Part shown: positions 27,466 through 36,810 of the stretch, in pieces
How positions within the stretch are numbered: position 1 is the first letter of the stretch
How the letters are laid out: the number at the start of each line of letters is the position of its first letter
From: Planctomycetia bacterium
Lineage (GTDB): Bacteria > Planctomycetota > Phycisphaerae > FEN-1346
Assembly: GCA_003170085.1 (NCBI GenBank)
Contig: PMZT01000057.1
Location: 1 to 36,810 of the forward strand
Direction: 5' to 3'
Length of the DNA stretch: 36,810 nucleotides
Program-made: the position numbers and the translations under genes
Notes under the pieces: model-generated
What the model was told of the DNA's origin: nothing
The model's input: the letters and a program-made list of their open reading frames with translations, nothing else
The model's database searches: none

Positions 27466-28758
27466 TCAGGTCCGCAACTGGCCGTTTCCGTAGACGACCC
27501 ACTTGTAGGTCGTGAGGTCGCGGACGCCCATCGGGCCGCGGGCGTGGAGCTTGTCGGTCGAGATGCCCACCTCGGCCCCGAGGCCGTACTCGCCGCCGTC
27601 GGAGAACCGCGTGGACGTGTTCACCATGACGCTCGACGAGTCGACGTCGCGGACGAACTGCTGGACGCGGCGGATATCCTCCGACACGATCGCGTCGGTG
27701 TGGCTCGAGCCGTAGCGGGCAATGTGGTCGATCGCCTGCTCGAGGTCGTCCACCACGCGGATGGCCAGCACGAGGTCAAGGTACTCGGCGTACCAGTCTT
27801 CCTCGGTGGCGGGCTTGGCGGCCGGAAAGATCCGCCGCGTCCGCTCGCAGCCGCGCAATTCCACGCCGGACTCGGTCAGCCGGCGGCAGATGCGCGGCAG
27901 GAACCGGACGGCCACATTCTTATGGACAAGCATCGTTTCCATGGCGTTGCAGGTGGCGGCGCGCTGGACCTTGGCGTTGAAGCAGATCGCCTCGGCCATG
28001 TCGAGGTCGCCCAGCTCGTCGATGTACACGTGGCAGACGCCCTTGTAATGCTTGATGACCGGGATCGTCGACTGCTCGGCGACCGCCCGGATGAGCGACT
28101 CGCCCCCGCGCGGAATGACGACGTCGATGGTCCGTTCCTGGCGCAGCAGGGCCGCCAGCAGATCGCGATCGGGGTTGTCGATCATCTGGACGGCGTCCGG
28201 CGGCAGCCCCTGGCCCTGCACGGCCTCGGCCAGCACGCGGTGAATCGCCAGGTTCGACCGGAGCGATTCCTTTCCGCCGCGCAGGATCGACGCGTTGCCG
28301 CTCTTGAGGCCGAGGGCCGCCACGTCGCTCGTGACGTTGGGCCGCGACTCGTAGATGGTCAGGACGACGCCCAGCGGCACGCGTACGCGCTGGATCGCGA
28401 GGCCGTTGGGGCGCACGTACCCCTCGATGATCTCGCCCACGGGGTCGCGCAGCTCAGCGATTTCCTCGATGCTGCGGGCCATCTTCTCGATGCGTTCGCG
28501 CGTGAGCGTGAGCCGGTCGATCATGGCCGCGGAGAGTTTTTCCTTCTTGGCGTCGGCGATGTCGGCGGCGTTTTCCTGCAGGAGGACCGCGGCCCCCGTG
28601 CGGAGGCCCTCGGCCATGGCCCGCAAGGCCGCGTTCTTGGTGTTGGTGTTGGCGGCGGTCAGGGCGCGCGCAGCGGTCCGGGCGCGCTCGCCGATCGCCT
28701 GGGCCTCGCCCATCCAGGCCTCACGTCCGCCGGCATCGCCCGGGGCGGCTGGTTCCAT
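27466..28758 (-). CDS. proA: Gamma-glutamyl phosphate reductase
   Basis: PLGVVLTIYESRPNVTSDVAALGLKSGNASILRGGKES, KVQRAATCNAMETMLVH, SSSVMVNTSTRFSDGGEYGLGAEVGISTDKLHARGPMGVRDLTTYKW. Confidence 0.95.
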   Translation of the reverse strand: MEPAAPGDAGGREAWMGEAQAIGERARTAARALTAANTNTKNAALRAMAEGLRTGAAVLLQENAADIADAKKEKLSAAMIDRLTLTRERIEKMARSIEEIAELRDPVGEIIEGYVRPNGLAIQRVRVPLGVVLTIYESRPNVTSDVAALGLKSGNASILRGGKESLRSNLAIHRVLAEAVQGQGLPPDAVQMIDNPDRDLLAALLRQERTIDVVIPRGGESLIRAVAEQSTIPVIKHYKGVCHVYIDELGDLDMAEAICFNAKVQRAATCNAMETMLVHKNVAVRFLPRICRRLTESGVELRGCERTRRIFPAAKPATEEDWYAEYLDLVLAIRVVDDLEQAIDHIARYGSSHTDAIVSEDIRRVQQFVRDVDSSSVMVNTSTRFSDGGEYGLGAEVGISTDKLHARGPMGVRDLTTYKWVVYGNGQLRT

Positions 28759-28768
28759 GAAAATCTCC

Positions 28769-29773
28769 TTAGGTTCCCGCGGGGCTTTTCTCGCTCTGCT
28801 TCTCGAGATTGAAGTTGATCGTCGGCAGCGGCTTCACGAGCTTGACGCTGGGCGGCAGGCCCAGCACCACCGGTTTGCCCGGCAGCCACGAGGCCGGGTC
28901 GGGCTTGTCGTCGGCCGTCAGCACGAGCTGGACGCGGACGTCCTGCGGGCTCAGGCGCTCGATGTCGGGCGCCGGGCCCTGGACCTCAAGTTCCACGTAC
29001 CGCTCGGCCTCGGGCTGGAACACGATGCGGTAGCGGTTCAGCATCTCGGGCGGGGCGGAGATGAAGATCGGGAATCGCCCCAGCGATTTCGTCAGCAGCG
29101 TCGATTCGACCCGCGCCGTGACCTTGACGATGGGCGGCTCGAACACCGCCTCGATGCCGTCGGGGCCGCCCAGCTTGCGCTCGAGCGAGACCTCGCGCTC
29201 CACCTGCGAGTTCCGCGGAACCGAGCTGACCGCCAGCGGCGCCACGGCGAATCGCCTGGCCTCCGCCAGCGCCCGGTACTCCGCCTCCGCCACGCGGGCC
29301 ATGACCTCCGGCGGCTGGGCCGTGGCGGCCACCGCGACCGCCCCGGTGACCTTCGGCTCGACGCGGACCTTGACCTTGATCAGGTGGTCCAGGCGGACGA
29401 CGACGTCGCTGTCGACGGTGCCGTCGTGCTCGCTCTTGACGTCGGTCACGACGATCCGCCGCGCGGACCATTGCCGGAACCCGTCGCGGGCGTGGAGGGT
29501 CATGCGTCCGGACTTGAGATCGGCGTCGGTCAGGTCGAGCCGGCACACCATTTCTTCCGGCGAGGTCTTGAGCGTCTGGATCTCGCCCTTCGGACCCTTG
29601 AACGTGACCGTGACCTGCTCGGGCAAGAGGCTCCGGACGACGTAGTCGGCCGGCACGACGACCTTGACCGGCACGGCCTCTTCGCCCTGGCCGGTCTGCT
29701 CGAGGTCGGCCCAGACCCAGATAGCCGCGGTCAGCACGGCGACGGCCATGAATGTTCGGATGCTTTCTCTCAT
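28769..29773 (-). CDS. YbbR-like domain protein (CdaR-type)
   Basis: N-terminal TM; repeated YbbR-like beta segments (VPADYVVRSLLPEQVTVTFKGPKGEI); immediately downstream of cdaA. Confidence 0.75.
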   Translation of the reverse strand: MRESIRTFMAVAVLTAAIWVWADLEQTGQGEEAVPVKVVVPADYVVRSLLPEQVTVTFKGPKGEIQTLKTSPEEMVCRLDLTDADLKSGRMTLHARDGFRQWSARRIVVTDVKSEHDGTVDSDVVVRLDHLIKVKVRVEPKVTGAVAVAATAQPPEVMARVAEAEYRALAEARRFAVAPLAVSSVPRNSQVEREVSLERKLGGPDGIEAVFEPPIVKVTARVESTLLTKSLGRFPIFISAPPEMLNRYRIVFQPEAERYVELEVQGPAPDIERLSPQDVRVQLVLTADDKPDPASWLPGKPVVLGLPPSVKLVKPLPTINFNLEKQSEKSPAGT

Positions 29774-30660
29774 GACGATTTCGCGCCCGCCTCGTCCGGG
29801 CCGGCCGGCGGCGGGGCCGGCGTTTCCTGTGTCTGCGGGGCCGAGAGCGAGTGCTCGGCCAGCGTCGACTCGGCGGCGCGCAGCAACTGCATCAGGCGCT
29901 GGCGCAACTGGTCGGGGGTCAGCGGGGTCTCGAGTTGGCCGCCGTCGGCCAGCGAGATCGTCCCGGTTTCCTCGCTGACGACGATGACGACGGCGTCGGA
30001 TTCTTCGGTCAGGCCGACGGCCGCGCGGTGGCGCGTCCCGTAGTGCGGGTCCATGATCGCCTGGTGCGACAGGGGGAACTCGCAGCCGGCGGCCGCGATA
30101 CGGCCCGCGCGGATGACCACGCCCATGTCGTGCAGCGGCGACCCGGGCCAGAAGAGGGTGGTGAGGAGTTCGGAGGTGAGCTCGGCATCGAGCACGACGC
30201 CGCTTTCGGCCAGCGTGGCGAGGCGGCTGTCGCGCTCGACGGCGATGATCGCCCCGACCTTGTTGCGGCTGAGTGTGGCGGCGGCCCGTACGATGCTGTC
30301 GACGAACGCCGATGCGCCCTGGCGCAGGAAGAGCCGCAGCAGCGGGTTCTCGCCCAGGCGCATCAGGCTGCGCCTCAGCTCCGGCTGGAACACGATGATC
30401 GCCAGCACCAACACGACCGGGACCACTTTCTCATACAGGTAATTCAGGCGCTCCATGTGCAGATAGTCGGTCAGGATGCGCAGGATGACGAAGCTCGTGA
30501 CCAGCACGAGGATGAATCCGCGGACGACGCGGGCGCCGCGCGTGCCCCGCAGGCTGCGGTACGCCAGGTACACGAGGACGGCGATGATCGCGATCTCCAG
30601 CAGGTCCTTCGGGCCGGAGGTCCGGTAAACGCGGTCGAGATAGCTCAGGATATCGTTCAT
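29770..30660 (-). CDS. cdaA: Diadenylate cyclase (CdaA/DacA type)
   Basis: Three TM segments then DAC domain: LFWPGSPLHDMGVVIRAGRIAAAGCEFPLS, HYGTRHRAAVGLTEESDAVVIVVSEETGTISLADGG. Confidence 0.92.
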   Translation of the reverse strand: MNDILSYLDRVYRTSGPKDLLEIAIIAVLVYLAYRSLRGTRGARVVRGFILVLVTSFVILRILTDYLHMERLNYLYEKVVPVVLVLAIIVFQPELRRSLMRLGENPLLRLFLRQGASAFVDSIVRAAATLSRNKVGAIIAVERDSRLATLAESGVVLDAELTSELLTTLFWPGSPLHDMGVVIRAGRIAAAGCEFPLSHQAIMDPHYGTRHRAAVGLTEESDAVVIVVSEETGTISLADGGQLETPLTPDQLRQRLMQLLRAAESTLAEHSLSAPQTQETPAPPPAGPDEAGAKSS

Positions 30661-31886
30661 GAAACCTTCCCGGCCGATTCCGTAACCGCGGCCGCCACCG
30701 CGAGCGCCTGACGCATGGCGGCCACGTCGTGCACGCGCACCAGGAGCGCGCCCTGGGCGACGGCCAGGGCACAGGCCGCCGCCGTTCCGAAGAGCCGCTC
30801 CGACGGCACCTCGACGCCCGACAACTCGCCGATGAAACGCTTGCGGCTCGGCCCGACCAGGATCGGGCAGCCGAGGCTCCGCAACTGGCCCAGCCGCGCC
30901 AGCACCCCGAGGTTGTGCTCCAGCCGCTTGCCGAAGCCCAGGCCGGGGTCAACGAGGATCGCGTCTTCCGGCACGCCGGCCGCACGGGCCGCCTCGATGC
31001 CGCGCCGCAGGAACCGGCAGACGTCGGCCATCAGGTTATCATATTTCGGGTCGGTTTGCATCGTTTTCGGCTCGCCCAGCCTGTGCATGATGACGACGCC
31101 GGCCCCGGCCGCAGCCACGGTGCGGGCCATCTCGGGGTCGCCCTGGAGGCCGGTGACGTCGTTCACGAGGCATGCGCCCGCCGCCGTGGCCTCGCGGGCC
31201 ACGCGGGCGCGGCGCGTATCGATGCTCAGGGGTATGCCGGCGCGCCGCACGAGACCCTCAATGACGGGCATCACGCGCGCCAGTTCCACGTCCTCGCTGA
31301 CGGGGTCGCTGCCGGGCCGCGTGGACTCGCCGCCGATGTCGAGGACGTCGGCGCCTTCTTCCGCCAGGCGGACGCCGTGCGCCACCGCTTCGTCGGGCGA
31401 CCGGAACTGCCCGCCGTCGCTGAAGCTGTCGGGCGTGACGTTGACGATGCCCACGATCGCGGGGCGCGGCCCGACGGCCAGACGCCGCGTGCCCAGCCGG
31501 ATCGTGAAGTGCCGCCGCGCGTAGGCCTCGAGCGTGGCGCGCAGTTCTTCGCCCATCCGGGGAAGGTCAAACGGTTCCTGCGCGAGCCGTGCGAGGAGGT
31601 CGTTGAACTGCCGTCGCGAGCCGACGATGACGGCCGCCGTCCGCTCCACCGCTTCGGCCGAGATGCCGTGGCAGACGGCCACGTCGCCGCCGGCCGCCAG
31701 CATCTCCTGCTTCAGGAGGTTGGCCTGGCGGCGGTCGATGCCCTCCAGGGCCACGGCGAGCGCCTCGCCCTTGGTCATCATGCGGCGGATGCCGTAGTCG
31801 GTGGCGCCGGTGTGGCGCATTTCGTCGAGGAGAGGGGCGGCCTCGGTCGCCGCGATCACTCGGGCGTTAAAGCTGGACTGAAGCAC
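30657..31886 (-). CDS. folP: Dihydropteroate synthase with ~130-aa N-terminal extension
   Basis: IVGIVNVTPDSFSDGG, VLDIGGESTRPGSDPV, PLSIDTRRARVAREA, DPGLGFGKRLEHNLGVL; 4-nt overlap with cdaA start. Confidence 0.93.
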   Translation of the reverse strand: MLQSSFNARVIAATEAAPLLDEMRHTGATDYGIRRMMTKGEALAVALEGIDRRQANLLKQEMLAAGGDVAVCHGISAEAVERTAAVIVGSRRQFNDLLARLAQEPFDLPRMGEELRATLEAYARRHFTIRLGTRRLAVGPRPAIVGIVNVTPDSFSDGGQFRSPDEAVAHGVRLAEEGADVLDIGGESTRPGSDPVSEDVELARVMPVIEGLVRRAGIPLSIDTRRARVAREATAAGACLVNDVTGLQGDPEMARTVAAAGAGVVIMHRLGEPKTMQTDPKYDNLMADVCRFLRRGIEAARAAGVPEDAILVDPGLGFGKRLEHNLGVLARLGQLRSLGCPILVGPSRKRFIGELSGVEVPSERLFGTAAACALAVAQGALLVRVHDVAAMRQALAVAAAVTESAGKVS

Positions 31887-31904
31887 GTGTCGGTCCCCTC
31901 CGGT

Positions 31905-33875
<1,971 letters not shown>

Positions 33876-33885
33876 GAAACTACCT

Positions 33886-34389
33886 TTACCATTCTTTTTC
33901 CATGGCTTCGACGATCTTCACGGCCAGGCGCTCCATCGCCAGGTTGGTGGCCGACTCCTGGTTCTCGCTGATGGCCGGGGCGTACGAGGCCGAAGCCGAA
34001 ATGCGCTCGCGCCGGGCCAGAATGGCACCCGTCCGCAGGTCCTTCCACTCGAACCAGCAGGTGACCGTGACCTCGATGTCCTGCGGCCTGTCGCGCTGAA
34101 GGCTTTCCGTCAGGACCGGCGCCGAGAGCAGAATGATCTCGCCGCGCAGCTCCGTATCGGCCCGCTTGGGATCATGGATGACCTTGTAGGGCGTGTGCAA
34201 CTCGATGTTCTTGACGACGCGCTCCGAGAGGTTGAATTCCAGGTTGCGTCGGAATTCCTTGGAGCTGAAGATACTCACGGCCACCGAGTGCACGTCCGTC
34301 CGGTGCAGCGGCTCCATGGTGTAGCCGCAACCGGCCGCCGTCAGGGCCGACAGCGCCACCAGTGCGATCCAGCATCGAGTGTTCGTCAC
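33886..34389 (-). CDS. lptE: LptE-like LPS assembly lipoprotein
   Basis: Lipobox LTAAGCGY; SVAVSIFSSKEFRRNLEFNLSERVVKNIELHTPYKVI; GTG start overlapping upstream TGA by 4 nt. Confidence 0.75.
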   Translation of the reverse strand: MTNTRCWIALVALSALTAAGCGYTMEPLHRTDVHSVAVSIFSSKEFRRNLEFNLSERVVKNIELHTPYKVIHDPKRADTELRGEIILLSAPVLTESLQRDRPQDIEVTVTCWFEWKDLRTGAILARRERISASASYAPAISENQESATNLAMERLAVKIVEAMEKEW

Positions 34390-35711
34390 GGCTCGTGCTC
34401 CTGTTTGAGAGAGGGCCCGGGCAGCAGTCGCCGGGCCTGCTCGGCCCACGGGGTATCCGGGAACCGCGCCTCAAGTGTCTCGACATAATGGGCCGCCGCC
34501 TCGGGCCGATTCGTCCTCATGTAATGGGCGGCCGCCTCGTACAACCCCATGGCCTGCGTGTCGCGGACCTGTTCGAGGAGGTGGGCCACGTTCTCCTGCT
34601 CGGCCTCCTGCGGGTACTTCTGCTGAAACTGCTTCAGCCGGTCGTACGCCAGTTGCAGGCACGTTGTATCATACCGCGAACCGCGGCATCTTTCGATAGC
34701 GCACTTTGCCCGAAGTAATTCCGCCCGCCTCACGTCCGGGCCGTTCGGGAACTCGCGGCAGTACTTGTCGTAGTAGTCCTCGGCATCGTTCCACGCACGT
34801 TGGCCCCAGTGATAGTCGGCGATCCGCGCCACGATCTTTGGGGCGAGGTCGCCGGTGGGCTGGTGCTCGTACACCTTCCGCAGGATCTCCAGGCCCTCGC
34901 TCTCGGCCGACACCAGGAGCGCCACGCCCCAGATCTTGCGGTGCGTTCCGGTGAGGAACTTCTCGGCCACTTCCATTTCCTTCATCAGCGCATCGAGGTA
35001 GTGCGGACTGCCGGCGTAGGTGATGATGAACTCCTCGTATTGCTCGTAGACCAGGTAGTGCTCTTCCATGGCCCACAGGGCGACGCCACGGAGCCACATC
35101 GCCTCTTCGCGGTACTGCGACGTGGGGAAATGTTGGATCAGGTCATCCAGCATCGAGGCGGCGTTCTTGTAGTCCTTGGCCTTCAGATGCGACATGCCCA
35201 TGTCGAGCAGGATCTTGTCGTCAACGGGGCCCCGCTTCATTTTCAGCCAGGCGGCCTTCCAGTCGACGCCTCCGGCGGCCGGCTTCTCGGCCTCCGACGA
35301 CGGCGGCGCTGCGGCCGGCGTGGCCGGGGCAGGGGACTCTTTCTTCGCGGGCGCCTCGACGCGGGTCTCCGGCACAAACAACGGCGGCGCTGCTGATGGC
35401 GCCACCGGTGTAGCGGGCACAACAGGTGCCGCAGGCGTTATGGAAGGCGCCGGAGGCGGTATCGGTTCCTCCTCCTTCGGCGCAGGCGAAGGCGCTATGG
35501 GAACGACCTTGGGGGCCTGGGGCGCGGTTTTCGGGGCCCCTGGCGCCGGCTTGGATGCAGGGGGCGTGGCCTTGGGTGCCTCGGGGGCCGGGGGCAGTGC
35601 CTCCTCCACGTAAAGCCAGTGGCCGTCACGCCAGACCCAACGGGCCCACGCCGGCGACGTACTGCCCAGCGCCAGGCCGCAGATAATCAACGCGATCACG
35701 AAACGACGCAC
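34386..35711 (-). CDS. Tetratricopeptide/BamD-like outer-membrane-associated protein with signal peptide and Ala/Pro-rich linker
   Basis: VRRFVIALIICGLALGSTSPAWA signal (GTG start); TPR-like repeats DYKNAASMLDDLIQHFPTSQYREEAMWLRGVAL, AWNDAEDYYDKYCREFPNGPDVRRAELL. Confidence 0.7.
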   Translation of the reverse strand: MRRFVIALIICGLALGSTSPAWARWVWRDGHWLYVEEALPPAPEAPKATPPASKPAPGAPKTAPQAPKVVPIAPSPAPKEEEPIPPPAPSITPAAPVVPATPVAPSAAPPLFVPETRVEAPAKKESPAPATPAAAPPSSEAEKPAAGGVDWKAAWLKMKRGPVDDKILLDMGMSHLKAKDYKNAASMLDDLIQHFPTSQYREEAMWLRGVALWAMEEHYLVYEQYEEFIITYAGSPHYLDALMKEMEVAEKFLTGTHRKIWGVALLVSAESEGLEILRKVYEHQPTGDLAPKIVARIADYHWGQRAWNDAEDYYDKYCREFPNGPDVRRAELLRAKCAIERCRGSRYDTTCLQLAYDRLKQFQQKYPQEAEQENVAHLLEQVRDTQAMGLYEAAAHYMRTNRPEAAAHYVETLEARFPDTPWAEQARRLLPGPSLKQEHEP

Positions 35712-35757
35712 GATCCATCCCCTTGTCAGACAGAACGAACTCCGCGGCGGCACCCGC

Positions 35758-35787
35758 CCCGCCACGGCGGGTCTTCGACGCGGCGGG
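35758..35787. repeat. Fragment F of the repeat family
   Basis: 30-bp exact match CCCGCCACGGCGGGTCTTCGACGCGGCGGG to copy A (6682-6711). Confidence 0.65.
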
Positions 35788-35911
35788 GGGCCGACCCACG
35801 GGCTACGGCTTCCGCTCTCCGAAAGTCGCCGCATTATACATGAAAACAGGATGTTCTGAGTCTACCGAAAGTGCGCATTTAACGCAACGCAAACAATCGC
35901 GGCGCCGCATC

Positions 35912-36655
35912 TTAAACGTATCTCAGGGCCGAAAGTTTCCTGCCGGCCAGTTCCTCGATGCGGGCCGAAAGCAGGCCGCGGATCAGGTCGGCCGTGGCCT
36001 CGGTCAGACGCACGCGGCGGACCTCGTCCCAGCCGGCCGACAGGAGGAACGCGATGGCCTGCGCCGCCTTTGCCGTGAGGTGATGAATCCGGCCCGGCGG
36101 ATGGCAGTTACCGCACACCGGGCCGCCCAGGCCGCTGCTGAAATTGAGGGGACTCTCCAGCGAGATCGCCGCCCCGCATTCCGCACACTGGTCCAGGCGC
36201 GGCACGTAGCCCAGCAGGGCCAGCAGCCGCCATACCAGGGTCAGGGTGACGGCCCGGCAGGCCTCGACCTCGACCGCGGCCAGTAGTCGCAGGCCGTCGA
36301 CCACGAGGTCGAAGACCGCCGGCTGCGCCTCAAGGTCCGGCACGATCGTCAGGATGATCTCCGTGATGCACGAGGCGCCGTAGAAGGCGGGGAGCCTGCG
36401 GCGGATGCCGTCGAATCGCTCGGTCTCGTAAAGCTCCATGAGCGTGGCGAGGCGGTTCGGGTCGGCCTGGCTGAAGACCGCGTCGCCGAGCGTCCAGCGG
36501 TCGAGCGGCCCGCTGAACGGGTTCTGGCCGCGCTTCGAGCCTTTCGCGAGGCACCGCAGGCGGCCGATCTCGCGGGCCAGCACGTGAACGATCTGGCTGG
36601 TCTCGCTCCAGTCCTGGCATCGCAGAATCAGGATGGGGGATTTATAGACGGGCAC
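35912..36655 (-). CDS. recO: DNA repair protein RecO
   Basis: ILRCQDWSETSQIVHVLAREIGRLRCLAKGSKRGQNPFSGPLDRW; CAECGA...CGNCH zinc-binding region. Confidence 0.9.
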   Translation of the reverse strand: MPVYKSPILILRCQDWSETSQIVHVLAREIGRLRCLAKGSKRGQNPFSGPLDRWTLGDAVFSQADPNRLATLMELYETERFDGIRRRLPAFYGASCITEIILTIVPDLEAQPAVFDLVVDGLRLLAAVEVEACRAVTLTLVWRLLALLGYVPRLDQCAECGAAISLESPLNFSSGLGGPVCGNCHPPGRIHHLTAKAAQAIAFLLSAGWDEVRRVRLTEATADLIRGLLSARIEELAGRKLSALRYV

Positions 36656-36744
36656 GCCTTCTTCTCTTTCGCTCTCTATCTTTTGCGGCGTCCTCTGGTA
36701 CGTGTTTGGCGTCAGTGCCTATGACGACGTTCTTGGCCGCTCCA

Positions 36745-36805
36745 GGGCACCCACATGGGGGTGCCCCTACGATTGCGTGCAGGACGACGAATGCGCCGTA
36801 GGGGC
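36745..36805. repeat. Second, unrelated palindromic repeat, probably truncated by the window end
   Basis: GGGCACCC/GGGTGCCC (36745-36752/36759-36766) and GCCCCTACG/CGTAGGGGC (36763-36771/36797-36805). Confidence 0.5.
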
Positions 36806-36810
36806 GGCCC

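Overview
GC-rich bacterial chromosome segment, probably planctomycete-like (inferred from an H-X9-DG type pseudopilin, a Zn-ribbon SpoVG and small lineage-type proteins; not tested). It is mostly housekeeping: transketolase, guaB, a heme-motif sensor histidine kinase, dapA, CreD-like protein, a TIR-like effector candidate, pdxJ, dprA, aroB, folC, AMMECR1, YqaA/DedA-like protein, ispE-spoVG, ilvB-ilvN-ilvC, a STAS protein, an RNase HII-like protein, tRNA-Leu(UAG), a prepilin-type protein, HEAT lipoprotein, proA, and a minus-strand run of recO / TPR-lptE-ftsH-folP-cdaA-ybbR. The main non-routine signals are: (1) a dispersed, MITE/REP-like family (4 good copies plus 2 fragments) with ~18-bp terminal inverted repeats around GC-rich hairpins, whose ends supply the stop codon of three neighbouring genes (dapA, ilvN, STAS gene); (2) a ~215-nt ilvB leader behind a near-consensus promoter, containing six consecutive hairpins; (3) a 26-aa very basic sORF, absent from the ORF track, with a strong Shine-Dalgarno, upstream of pdxJ; (4) a lone TIR-like effector candidate in visibly AT-richer DNA; (5) SpoVG with an inserted four-cysteine zinc ribbon. 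All family calls come from reading motifs; no database search was run.
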